DNA from: CAYSGX01 sp964518215
Lineage (GTDB): Bacteria; Bacteroidota; Bacteroidia; Chitinophagales; CAIOSU01
Assembly: GCA_964518215.1 (NCBI GenBank)
Contig: CAZFFP010000057.1
Location: 1 to 24,581 of the forward strand
DNA length: 24,581 bases
Direction of reading: 5' to 3'
Both the position numbers and the translations under genes were made by a program. Below, one piece after another: positions 8,801 to 17,081 of this stretch (positions are counted from its first letter, which is position 1; each line of letters begins with the position of its first letter). Under the pieces are notes generated by a model, which worked only from the letters and a program-made list of their open reading frames with translations, was not told where the DNA came from and ran no database searches.

Positions 8801-11800
8801 GTTGCAAGTAACATTTTCATGAGTAGAGGCTACCTGTAACAAATCGGGCTGAGTAATGTCGGTGGTATCGCTGATGATGCATCCATTGGCATCTGTAACT
8901 GTGAGGCGATAAATTCCGGCAATGAGCGTATTGCGGTTCAAAGTGTTTACTCCATCATTCCACGAATAGGTGTATGGAGTAGTACCGCCCGTAACCTGTA
9001 CCTGTATGTTTCCATTATTTCCACCGAAACAAGAAACATCCTGATGAGTAGAAGCAAGTTGCAATGCCGTTGGCTGATTAATCACAAACGAGCGAATGAT
9101 TTGACAAGCATTGGCATCGCGCATGGTAACCGAATAGTTTCCGGCAACAACTCCATGAATATTTTTGGTTGTAGCCCCGGTATTCCAGATATAAGTATAA
9201 GGTGGCACTCCGCCTGCAATAGTGAGTTCTATTTTTCCGTCAGAAAATTCAAAGCACGAAACATGGCTTACATCATGAGTCATGGTAAGCAAAGGCGGCT
9301 CGGTAATGGTAGCCGCATGTGTGATAGTGCAATTATTGTGGTCGGTAACAGTTGCACTATAATTTCCTGCGGCAAGATTATTAATGCTTGCAGTTGTAGC
9401 TCCGTTATTCCAGATATAACGGTAAGGGCCTACACCGCCATTTACCTGTAAATCAACAACTCCCTGCGCCACTCCGTTACATTTAATATGTGTTTGCACA
9501 GAGGCAATGGCTAACGGGTTAGGTTGTGTAATATTGGCATTTCTTGTTAAAGAACATCCATTGGCATCAGTAACGGTTACGCTGTAATTTCCTACGGGAA
9601 GATGAGTTCTGTCTTTGGAAGTGTTGCCATCGTTCCACAAATAGGAGTGGGGCAAAGTTCCACCACCCGAACTCAGATAAACCGCACCATCATTGCCGCC
9701 ATGACACGATACATTAGCAGTGAAACGTGTTGCAGTGAGCAGTGGCGATTGAGTAACCGTGTATGCCTGAGAAATTTCGCAACCATTGGCATCGCGCACA
9801 GTAAGCGAGTAATTTCCTGCAATCAAATTGTTGGCATGTTGCGTGGTAGCTCCATGCGACCAGTTATAAGTATAAGGAGTAACCCCTCCCGAAATGGAAA
9901 TCTGAATATTTCCATTATTGAAACCGAAACAGGTAACATTTGTAACCGTTCCGTTCAGTATTAAAATATCAGGTTGAGTGATGACAATCGTTTCATTGGC
10001 TACACAACCTTTAGCATCGGTAACAGTAACAGAATAAGTTCCTGCAATGATATTATTCAAATCTTGTGTAGTGCCGCCATTGCTCCAAGAGTAGGAGTAA
10101 GGAGCAGTGCCACCCGAAACACTCAAATCAATGGAGCCTTCGGCATTACCGTTACACAATACATTTTCTTTGGTATAAGAAAGAATCAAAGAATCGGGTT
10201 GAGTAATAGTAGCCGAACGAACAATCACACAATTATTGGCATCGGTAATGGTAACCGAATAAGTTCCAGCAAAAAGATTGGTTCTGTTTGGAGTGGTGAT
10301 GCCATCGTTCCACAGATAAGTGTAAGGCACTGTTCCGCCAGAGGGGTTAATTACAATATCCGCATCATTTCCACCAAAACAACTTACATCAGTATTAGAA
10401 ATGGAAGAAATTAATTGAGTTGGTTCTGTTACGGTGTATGCCTGAGAAATTTCGCAACCATTCGCATCGCGGATAGAAAGCGAGTAATTTCCTGCAATCA
10501 AATTGTTGGCATGTTGCGTGGTAGCTCCATGCGACCAGTTATAAGTATAAGGAGTAACCCCTCCCGAAATGGAAATCTGAATATTTCCATTATTGAAACC
10601 GAAACAGGTAACATTTGTAACCGTTCCGTTCAGTATTAAAATATCAGGTTGAGTGATGACAATCGTTTCATTGGCTACACAACCTTTAGCATCGGTAACT
10701 GTAACCGAGTAAGTTCCTGCAATGATATTATTCAAATCTTGTGTAGTGCTGCCATTACTCCAAGAGTAGGAGTAAGGAGCAGTGCCGCCCGTAACGCTCA
10801 AATCAATCGAGCCTTCTGCATTACCGTTACACAATACATTTTCTTTGGCATAAGAAAGAATCAAAGAACCGGGTTGACTTACAGTAGCCGAACGAACAAT
10901 CACACAATTATTTGCATCGGTAATGGTAACCGAATAGGTTCCTGCAAAGAGATTGGTTCTGTTTGGAGTGGTGATGCCATCATTCCATAAATAAGCATAA
11001 GGAGTGATTCCTCCCAATGGGTTAATAACAATGCCCGCATCGTTTCCTCCAAAACAACTTACTTCGGTATTGAAAATGGAAGAAATTAATTCAGTGGGTT
11101 GAGTAACCGTATATGCTTGAGAAATTTCACAACCATTCGCATCGCGCACAGTAAGCGAGTAATTTCCTGCAATCATGTTAGTGGCATGTTGCGTGGTAGC
11201 TCCATGCGACCAGTTATAAGTATAAGGAGTAACGCCTCCCGAAATCGAAATCTGAATATTTCCGTTGTTGAATCCGAAGCAGGTAACATTTGTAACCGTT
11301 CCGTTCAGTATTAAAATATCAGGTTGAGTAATGACAATAGTTTCATTGGCTACACAACCTTTAGCATCGGCAACAGTAACCGAGTAAGTTCCTGCAATAA
11401 TATTATTCAAATCCTGAGTTGTGCTGCCATTACTCCAAGAGTAGGAGTAAGGAGCAGTGCCGCCTGAAACGCTCAAATCAATAGAGCCTTCGGCATTACC
11501 ATTACACAATACATTTTCTTTGGTATAAGAAAGAATTAAAGAATCGGGTTGAGTAATAGTAGCCGAACGAACAATCACACAATTATTGGCATNNNNNNNN
11601 NNNNNNNNNNNNNNNNNNNNNNNNNNNNNNNNNNNNNNNNNNNNNNNNNNNNNNNNNNNNNNNNNNNNNNNNNNNNNNNNNNNNNNNNNNNNAAAGAATC
11701 GGGTTGAGTAATAGTAGCCGAACGAACAATCACACAATTATTGGCATCGGTAATGGTAACCGAATAAGTTCCAGCAAAAAGATTGGTTCTGTTTGGAGTG

Positions 11801-14532
11801 GTGATGCCATCGTTCCACAGATAAGTGTAAGGCACTGTTCCGCCAGAGGGGTTAATTACAATATCCGCATCATTTCCACCAAAACAACTTACATCAGTAT
11901 TAGAAATGGAAGAAATTAATTGAGTTGGTTCTGTTACGGTGTATGCCTGAGAAATTTCGCAACCATTCGCATCGCGGATAGAAAGCGAGTAATTTCCTGC
12001 AATCAAATTGTTGGCATGTTGCGTGGTAGCTCCATGCGACCAGTTATAAGTATAAGGAGTAACCCCTCCCGAAATGGAAATCTGAATATTTCCATTATTG
12101 AAACCGAAACAGGTAACATTTGTAACCGTTCCGTTCAGTATTAAAATATCAGGTTGAGTGATGACAATCGTTTCATTGGCTACACAACCTTTAGCATCGG
12201 TAACTGTAATCGAGTAAGTTCCTGCAATGATATTATTCAAATCTTGTGTAGTGCTGCCATTGCTCCAAGAGTAGGAGTAAGGAGCAGTGCCGCCCGAAAC
12301 ACTCAATTCAATAGAGCCTTCAGCATTACCGTTACACAATACATTTTCTTTGGTGTAAGAAAGTATTAAAGAATCGGGCTGAGTAATAGTAGCCGAACGA
12401 ACAATCACGCAGTTGTTGGCATCGGTAATGGTAACCGAATATGTTCCTGCAAAAAGATTGGTTCTGTTTTGTGTGGTAATACCATCGTTCCATGCAAAGT
12501 TGTAAGGTGCAGTGCCACCGGAAGGATTTATAACGATATGAGCGTTATTTCCTCCGAAACAATTTACATGCGTATTGGCAATGGTAGAAGTCAGAACCAA
12601 TGGCTGTATGATAGTGAAAGCTGAAGTGATAGTGCAATGGTTACTATCCGTAACGGTTACCGAATAGTTTCCGGCAGGAAGCAAAGAAATATCTTGCGTG
12701 GTAGCGCCATTCGACCATTGATAGGTGTAGGGAACTATGCCTCCGCTAACTGTAATATCAACTGAGCCATTGGAAAGTCCGAAACAGGTGATATTATTTG
12801 CGTTTCCTAAAATAGTTAAAGCATCAGGTTGTTCAATTTCAATAGAAAGTGTATCGGAACATCCTAACAAATCAGTTAAAGTAACATTGTAGGTTCCTGC
12901 TGTAAGATTTTGAATTTGAGAGGTATTAGCTCCATTTGGCCATTGAAAAGTATAACTGCCCCAACCGCCCGAAGGAGTGGTTTGAATGCTTCCGTTATTT
13001 CCGCCAAAACACGAAACATGCTGAAAGGTTCCCAATTGCAATAGCACCGGTGCAGGTTCCTGAATGGTTACATCAATACTTGTTCCGCAGTTTAAATCAT
13101 CGCGCACATTAACAGTGTAATCGCTTCCCGGAAGATTGGTAAATACATTTGAAGCCTGATAAGTAAATCCGTCAATGGAATAAGAAAATGGCGGCATTCC
13201 GCCTGAAGCAATTACTGTAAGTGCACCATCGGTTAATCCATGACAAGAAATATTGGTGGAAGAAGATAATTGCAAAATAATTTCAGGCGTTACTGTAAAA
13301 TCAATTTTGTCGCTAGCTGCCGGACAAACCGTATCGGTTAATGAAACCAATCGCAAAGAAAATGAGCCTGCTGTTAATTCGGCAGCGCTGGGTGTATAAA
13401 CCGCCTCTAATGAGTCCGCGCTCGGATTATAAGTGCCTGTGCCTAATGTCCAGCGTGCGCCCGGGGCGTTTAATACTGTTCCTTTCAATTGAATATCGGG
13501 GAAATTGGCGCAAATGGTTCCGCCTACACCGGCATTAACAACCGGAGGCAAATCTTCCATAACAAATACTGCCGCTTCAAAAGGAGGACATTTAGAATAT
13601 CCATCCTGAGCTGCAAAATGATACATGCCCGGTTGGGTGGCAAAATAGTTTTCATCATGACTTAAGGTGTCGCCATTATTATTCATCCAAGTAAATATCA
13701 AATTACCATCACCACCGGCAGCCATAGCATTGAGCCATAAACCTCCGTTGGAAGCACAATAAGTCATAGTATCAGGAATAATGCCCACCAATTCGGGAAG
13801 AATGGTTACCGTAACGGTATCGCAAACATGATAATAGAGGTTGCAAATAGTATCTAACACCGAGCCGCACACTTCGTATCTGATGGTAGAAGGTGTGCCT
13901 TGTGCAGGTGTAAAAATAGGACTGCTGCATTCGGTAGTGCATGAAAGTAAACTATCGTAAACTCCTGTAGCAGAAGTAACATCTCTCCAAACAATGGTTT
14001 CTTGTCTGAGTCCGGTGGCGTTCAGTTCTATTTCGCAGCCCATTCGGGTAAATGCATCGGCAACGCTATATGCAGCCGGAATGGATTGTATGTAATAAGA
14101 ATTCGGGTTGTTACCGGGTTTACAGAATGTCAACACATGAGGACCTACGCCATCCAAGCAAATAGATTGACCTACCTGAATATATGGACCGCAGTTAATT
14201 TGGTAATACATAGCTCCGGGAGGTACTGCACCCGAATAAATATCAAAAAGGATTCCTGTAGCTGAAGGGTGTAAAAGAATTTCAAACTCTACACATCGGT
14301 CGGGAAACTGTGTGCCGCAACAATTGAATTTTCTTGAACCGCTAGGCGAAATAAATGTAGCAGAAGGGCTGGCGCTTAAATCTACCACGTGGAAAGGAAC
14401 TCCCGGGTCGCAAACTCCCGATTGTGCTTTTGCAGCCAATGAAAAGAGCATCAAGCATAAGTAAAACACCAGGAACACTGCCATAGAAAGCAGTTTACTC
14501 AGTGGTCTCTTTTTTTGTGCATATCTGTTCAT
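5795..14532 (-). CDS. Giant SprB-repeat adhesin-like protein with T9SS type B C-terminal domain (interrupted by assembly gap)
   Basis: One large secreted surface protein, split here by 100 Ns into two frames. Joining the flanks at their shared 55-mer gives an uninterrupted protein of about 2860 residues. In order: signal peptide (1-37, ending LAAKAQ); a Cys-rich N-terminal region and further beta modules (to about 414); about 23 SprB-type repeats of ~75 residues (about 415-2140), each with a 'SCFGGN'-like Cys, an SGG..PY.Y.W core and a 'TDANGC' Cys; a PKD domain (RQWNLGDN...HSYAQPGNYTVSL); about seven Ig-like modules, each opening with a 'CxGD/CxGE' motif; and a final ~90 residues (FIPNAFTPNNDELND, FNRWGELVFE, GWDGTYKGK) typical of the gliding-motility-associated / T9SS type B sorting domain. 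This predicts export across the outer membrane and display or release as an adhesin, like SprB of gliding flavobacteria; gliding itself is not shown. The ATG at 14530-14532 starts directly at the signal peptide; a TTG 13 codons upstream is less likely. Confidence 0.9.
10188..10704 (-). repeat. Exact 517-bp duplicate, copy 1
   Basis: Identical base for base to 11693-12209; the first difference downstream is C at 10705 against T at 12210. The two copies are two cassettes apart (1350 bp after gap correction), while the cassette in between differs at several codons. Confidence 0.9.
11593..11692. other. Assembly gap (100 N), contig ends overlap by 55 bases
   Basis: Exactly 100 Ns, the conventional placeholder for unknown length. 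The 55 bases on the left (11538-11592) equal the 55 on the right (11693-11747). Deleting the Ns and one 55-mer (155 bases) changes the gene from out of frame to in frame. The missing length could also include one or more whole 675-bp cassettes. Confidence 0.95.
11693..12209 (-). repeat. Exact 517-bp duplicate, copy 2, starting at the gap edge
   Basis: Identical to 10188-10704. It begins exactly at the right edge of the N run, as expected if a repeat node in the assembly graph ended the contig here. Confidence 0.9.
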
Positions 14533-14920
14533 CTGGTTTGGATTGGGCAATATTTGGGGAAAATACTCCAACCAAAACCTATACGAGATTCCGAAAGTCT
14601 TGTTACATATAGACTTTAGACGAATATTAACCGCGATTCGGTATTTCGATGATAATTCTTCTTAATTCTATGCTTATTAATGTTTATACCCTTTTCAAAT
14701 GCCTGCAAAAGTTTTTTACTCAAATACTCTCATCCTGAATAGGATTCATTTGTTGCTTGCAACCAATTACTGTTAAAAGCACAGTTTCTTTTTTGAATTA
14801 TATGCTCTTTTTTTGTTCCTGTATTCTAAGAAAGTCAGCTTTTCTTAATATTTTTTTCATCTTAGCAAATTGTTTGAAAAAAGCATATTTTCTTAGGAGA
14901 AAAATTTTCAGGAAAAACAC
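14533..14920. other. 388-bp intergenic region between divergent genes
   Basis: AT-rich stretch between the adhesin gene (minus) and the transporter gene (plus). No open frame looks genuine. It contains a 12-base near-palindrome GTTGCTTGCAAC (14752-14763), which could bind a regulator, and the hairpin-forming segment at 14826-14896. I find no convincing TAnnTTTG promoter for either gene. Confidence 0.6.
14826..14896 (+). promoter_or_regulatory. Possible leader structure of the transporter gene
   Basis: CTAAGAAA (14826-14833) can pair with TTTCTTA at 14841-14847, making a seven-pair hairpin followed by a seven-T run (14851-14857), or with TTTCTTAG at 14889-14896, next to the purine-rich AGGAGA. 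The two pairings exclude each other, as in an attenuator. AT-rich DNA makes chance pairing plausible; no experimental support. Confidence 0.25.
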
Positions 14921-16582
14921 ATGAAAACTAAAGAAGCCTGGGGTTCGCGAGTAGGATTAATATTAGCTATGGCGGGCAATGCCGTAGGATTGGGAAACTT
15001 CTTACGGTTCCCTGTTCAAGCGATACAAAATGGGGGAGGAGCCTTCATAATTCCGTATATCACTTGTTTTTTATTGATGGGTTTGCCTTTGTTGTGGATT
15101 GAGTGGAGTATGGGGCGTTTTGGAGGCAGACTGGGCAATCATTCCACGCCCTTTATTCTCGATTCGATGGACAAAAGGAGGCTCTGGAAATACTTCGGAG
15201 TGTTTGGTATTTTTACCAATATAGCCGTTGCCGCATACTATTGTTATATTGAGTCGTGGACAATGTCGTATGTGTTTCATTCCGTAGCAGGCACATTCAA
15301 CGGCATGAATATGGACCAGGTGGCTCAGTTTTTTTCCGACTATGTAACCATTGAAAAATCTACCACCGGCATTCCTTATGAAGCGGTAATTTTTTATCTC
15401 ATTTGTTTGGCGCTCAATACCTGGATTCTTTCCCGCGGACTGGAAGGCATAGAAAAAGTGGCAAAGATTGGTATGCCATTGTTGATTATTTTCGGATTTT
15501 TTCTGGCACTGCGAGGCATTACTTTGGGCGATTCAGGCGCTACGGCAGAACACCCCGATGCCAACGCCTGGGATGGTTTTAACTTTCTTTGGACACCCCA
15601 ATACGATTCGCTTTCGAATCCAAAAGTATGGTTAGCTGCGGCAGGTCAGATATTCTTCACGCTTTCGGTAGGCATGGGAACTATTCAGTGCTATGCTTCT
15701 TATGTAAAATCGCGCGAAGACATAGCGCTCAATGCCACAACTGCGGGTTTCACCAACGAATTTGTAGAAATAGTTTTGGGTAGTTCTATTGTCATTCCCA
15801 TTGCAGCAGGTTATCTCGGTTTGGATTGGGTAAAAGAAAATGCAGGCTTTGGTATGGCATTTCAAACCATGCCTTATCTTTTTGAAAAATGGGGACCCAT
15901 TCTTTCTGCTCTTGCCGGATTGATGTGGTTCGGGTTATTGTTTTTTGCAGGCATTACATCTTCGTTGGCTATGGGCACTCCATTAGTGGGTTTTATGGAA
16001 GATGAATTTAACTGGGACAGAAAAAAAGCCGCATGGCTGTTTGGAAGTATTGTATTAATCATGGGAATGCCTACGGTAATTTATTTTAATCAAGGAGTGT
16101 TTGATGAATATGATTATTGGGCAGGAACGGTATCGCTGGTAGTGTTTGCCTTAGGCGAAACCATTTTATTCTCGTGGGTATATGGTATTGACAATGGCTG
16201 GAAAGAATTGAAACGGGGAGCCGATTTGCGTATTCCCGGCTTTTATAAATACATCATAAAATATGTTACGCCTGTAATGCTGTTGTTTGTGTTTTTCGGC
16301 TCTGTATTTACACCGCTTAATAATGAATGGCAGATAGAATTCGGCAATCTGTTTTCGGGCAATGGCTGGACTTTAGACAATGGTTCGCTCATCAAACAAA
16401 TTGCCAATTCAGGATTAAAACAACAAATTGCTGCGGCTGCCGACCCGTTGGTAAAACAAGATTTAGAAGATAAAATGCTTTATATCAATGGCGCCAGAGC
16501 CTTGCTTACGGCATTGTTTTTAGCCATTTGTTTGATGGTGTATGCCGCTTATGTAAACCGACAAAAAGTGAACCGCGCATGA
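14921..16582 (+). CDS. Sodium-dependent transporter, NSS/SNF family
   Basis: A 553-residue integral membrane protein of the neurotransmitter:sodium symporter family, which imports amino acids or related solutes with Na+. The first membrane segment carries the family signature AMAGNAVGLGNFLRFP (16-31), the unwound region that holds sodium and substrate in LeuT-type structures, followed by NGGGAFIIPY. About a dozen hydrophobic segments follow, with 'ILSRGLEGIEKVAKIGMPLL' and 'AAGQIFFTLSVGMGTIQCYASY', both characteristic. The ATG at 14921 has AGGAA seven or eight bases upstream, a good ribosome site by Bacteroidota standards. The stop codon overlaps the start of a MetS-like small subunit gene, as in MetPS-type methionine/alanine importers, so a similar two-subunit transporter is likely. 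The substrate is not determined by sequence alone. Confidence 0.94.
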   Translation: MKTKEAWGSRVGLILAMAGNAVGLGNFLRFPVQAIQNGGGAFIIPYITCFLLMGLPLLWIEWSMGRFGGRLGNHSTPFILDSMDKRRLWKYFGVFGIFTNIAVAAYYCYIESWTMSYVFHSVAGTFNGMNMDQVAQFFSDYVTIEKSTTGIPYEAVIFYLICLALNTWILSRGLEGIEKVAKIGMPLLIIFGFFLALRGITLGDSGATAEHPDANAWDGFNFLWTPQYDSLSNPKVWLAAAGQIFFTLSVGMGTIQCYASYVKSREDIALNATTAGFTNEFVEIVLGSSIVIPIAAGYLGLDWVKENAGFGMAFQTMPYLFEKWGPILSALAGLMWFGLLFFAGITSSLAMGTPLVGFMEDEFNWDRKKAAWLFGSIVLIMGMPTVIYFNQGVFDEYDYWAGTVSLVVFALGETILFSWVYGIDNGWKELKRGADLRIPGFYKYIIKYVTPVMLLFVFFGSVFTPLNNEWQIEFGNLFSGNGWTLDNGSLIKQIANSGLKQQIAAAADPLVKQDLEDKMLYINGARALLTALFLAICLMVYAAYVNRQKVNRA

Positions 16583-16716
16583 ACTCCACCGCCCTCATAT
16601 TGATGCTTACCGTTCAGGGAACTGTAGCTGTTTTGACCGCTTTTTTCTTTTGGAAAGTTTTAAGTGCGCCATTGCCACAGGAAAAAAGCGATGCAGATGA
16701 AGATACCGCTGAGTAA
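16579..16716 (+). CDS. MetS-like small subunit of the NSS transporter
   Basis: A 45-residue protein beginning at an ATGA overlap with the transporter stop (ATG 16579-16581, TGA 16580-16582), so the two are translationally coupled. Residues 5-27 form one hydrophobic membrane segment (ALILMLTVQGTVAVLTAFFF), followed by a short Lys-Trp turn and an acidic tail (EKSDADEDTAE). Length, single span and position match the MetS family of small subunits that accompany NSS transporters such as MetP. No sequence motif is strong enough by itself; the call rests on context and topology. Confidence 0.75.
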   Translation: MNSTALILMLTVQGTVAVLTAFFFWKVLSAPLPQEKSDADEDTAE

Positions 16717-16741
16717 CTTTTGTTACACAGTTGAGTGAACG

Positions 16742-16773
16742 ATTTGGCTGCGCTGTAAGTTTTTGCAGCAAAT
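16742..16773 (+). repeat. Inverted repeat upstream of thioredoxin
   Basis: ATTTGGCTGC (16742-16751) and GCAGCAAAT (16765-16773) pair over nine positions with one bulged G and a 13-base loop. It ends eight bases before the thioredoxin ATG, so it could mask the start in the mRNA or simply be chance. Confidence 0.25.
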
Positions 16774-16781
16774 TATTTATC

Positions 16782-17081
16782 ATGAAAGCATCATTTCAGG
16801 AACTCATTCATTCTTCCACTCCAACTTTAGTTGATTTTCATGCAGTATGGTGCGGACCATGTAAGGCTATGGCTCCCATTTTACAAGAAGTGGCATCTAA
16901 GGTTCAGGACAAAGCCCGTATCATTAAAATAGATGTGGACCAAAATCCTGCTGTGGCAGCACAATATCAAATTAAGGGAGTTCCCACTTTAATTATGTTT
17001 AAAAACGGAAAGGTAGTTTGGCGCACATCGGGCGTGGTGCCTGCAGAGGAATTGGAAAAGGCAATTGGGAAGTTTGTTTAA
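16782..17081 (+). CDS. Thioredoxin
   Basis: A 99-residue cytoplasmic thiol-disulfide reductant. It has the classic redox site WCGPCK (residues 23-28), the Asp before it in VDFHA (18), and the cis-proline loop GVPT with Pro68. The length is that of a single thioredoxin fold with the first strand shortened. There is no signal peptide, so it works in the cytoplasm. The ATG at 16782 gives the family start; a TTG 51 bases upstream adds a non-conserved extension. Its stop overlaps the stop of the convergent DUF2851 gene (TTAA, 17078-17081). Confidence 0.95.
   Translation: MKASFQELIHSSTPTLVDFHAVWCGPCKAMAPILQEVASKVQDKARIIKIDVDQNPAVAAQYQIKGVPTLIMFKNGKVVWRTSGVVPAEELEKAIGKFV

Larger units (their letters stand above)
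9733..12367 (-). repeat. Higher-order tandem array: 675-bp three-domain cassette A-B-C
   Basis: Three SprB repeat types recur in fixed order: A (LSYTKENVLCNGNAEGSI), B (LNGTVTNVTCFGFNNG) and C (SNTDVSCFGGNDADIVINP). Landmarks such as the A/B junction recur at 9966, 10641, 11316 and 12146, i.e. every 675 bp once the 155-base gap artefact is subtracted. Visible content in coding order is ABC-ABC-ABC-AB, with a C-like unit before it whose second half is nearly identical to C. High identity at nucleotide level indicates recent duplication or gene conversion. Confidence 0.85.
7935..13285 (-). repeat. Region encoding ~23 SprB-type repeats
   Basis: The region reads as consecutive units of about 75 codons (225 bp). 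After removal of the 155 surplus bases at the gap, about 5190 bp remain, which is 23 units. Each unit carries a paired Cys near its start and end, the 'GG.PY.Y.W' core, 'AGTYSVTVTDA' and ends with 'ITQP'. Outer units differ considerably from one another; central ones are nearly identical (see the 675-bp cassette). Confidence 0.85.

Noticed and set aside
9733..12367. Periodic repeats that might be read as a CRISPR array or satellite
   Set aside because: The period is 225/675 bp, in frame, with coding constraint and no spacer structure.
9044..12369. Many open frames on the plus strand opposite the adhesin gene, some repeated exactly (for example 10415-10639 and 11920-12144)
   Set aside because: They are the complement of the repeated coding DNA, rich in Ser, Asn, Arg and Ile as expected from antisense reading, and they repeat only because the real repeats do. 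No family resemblance or start signals.
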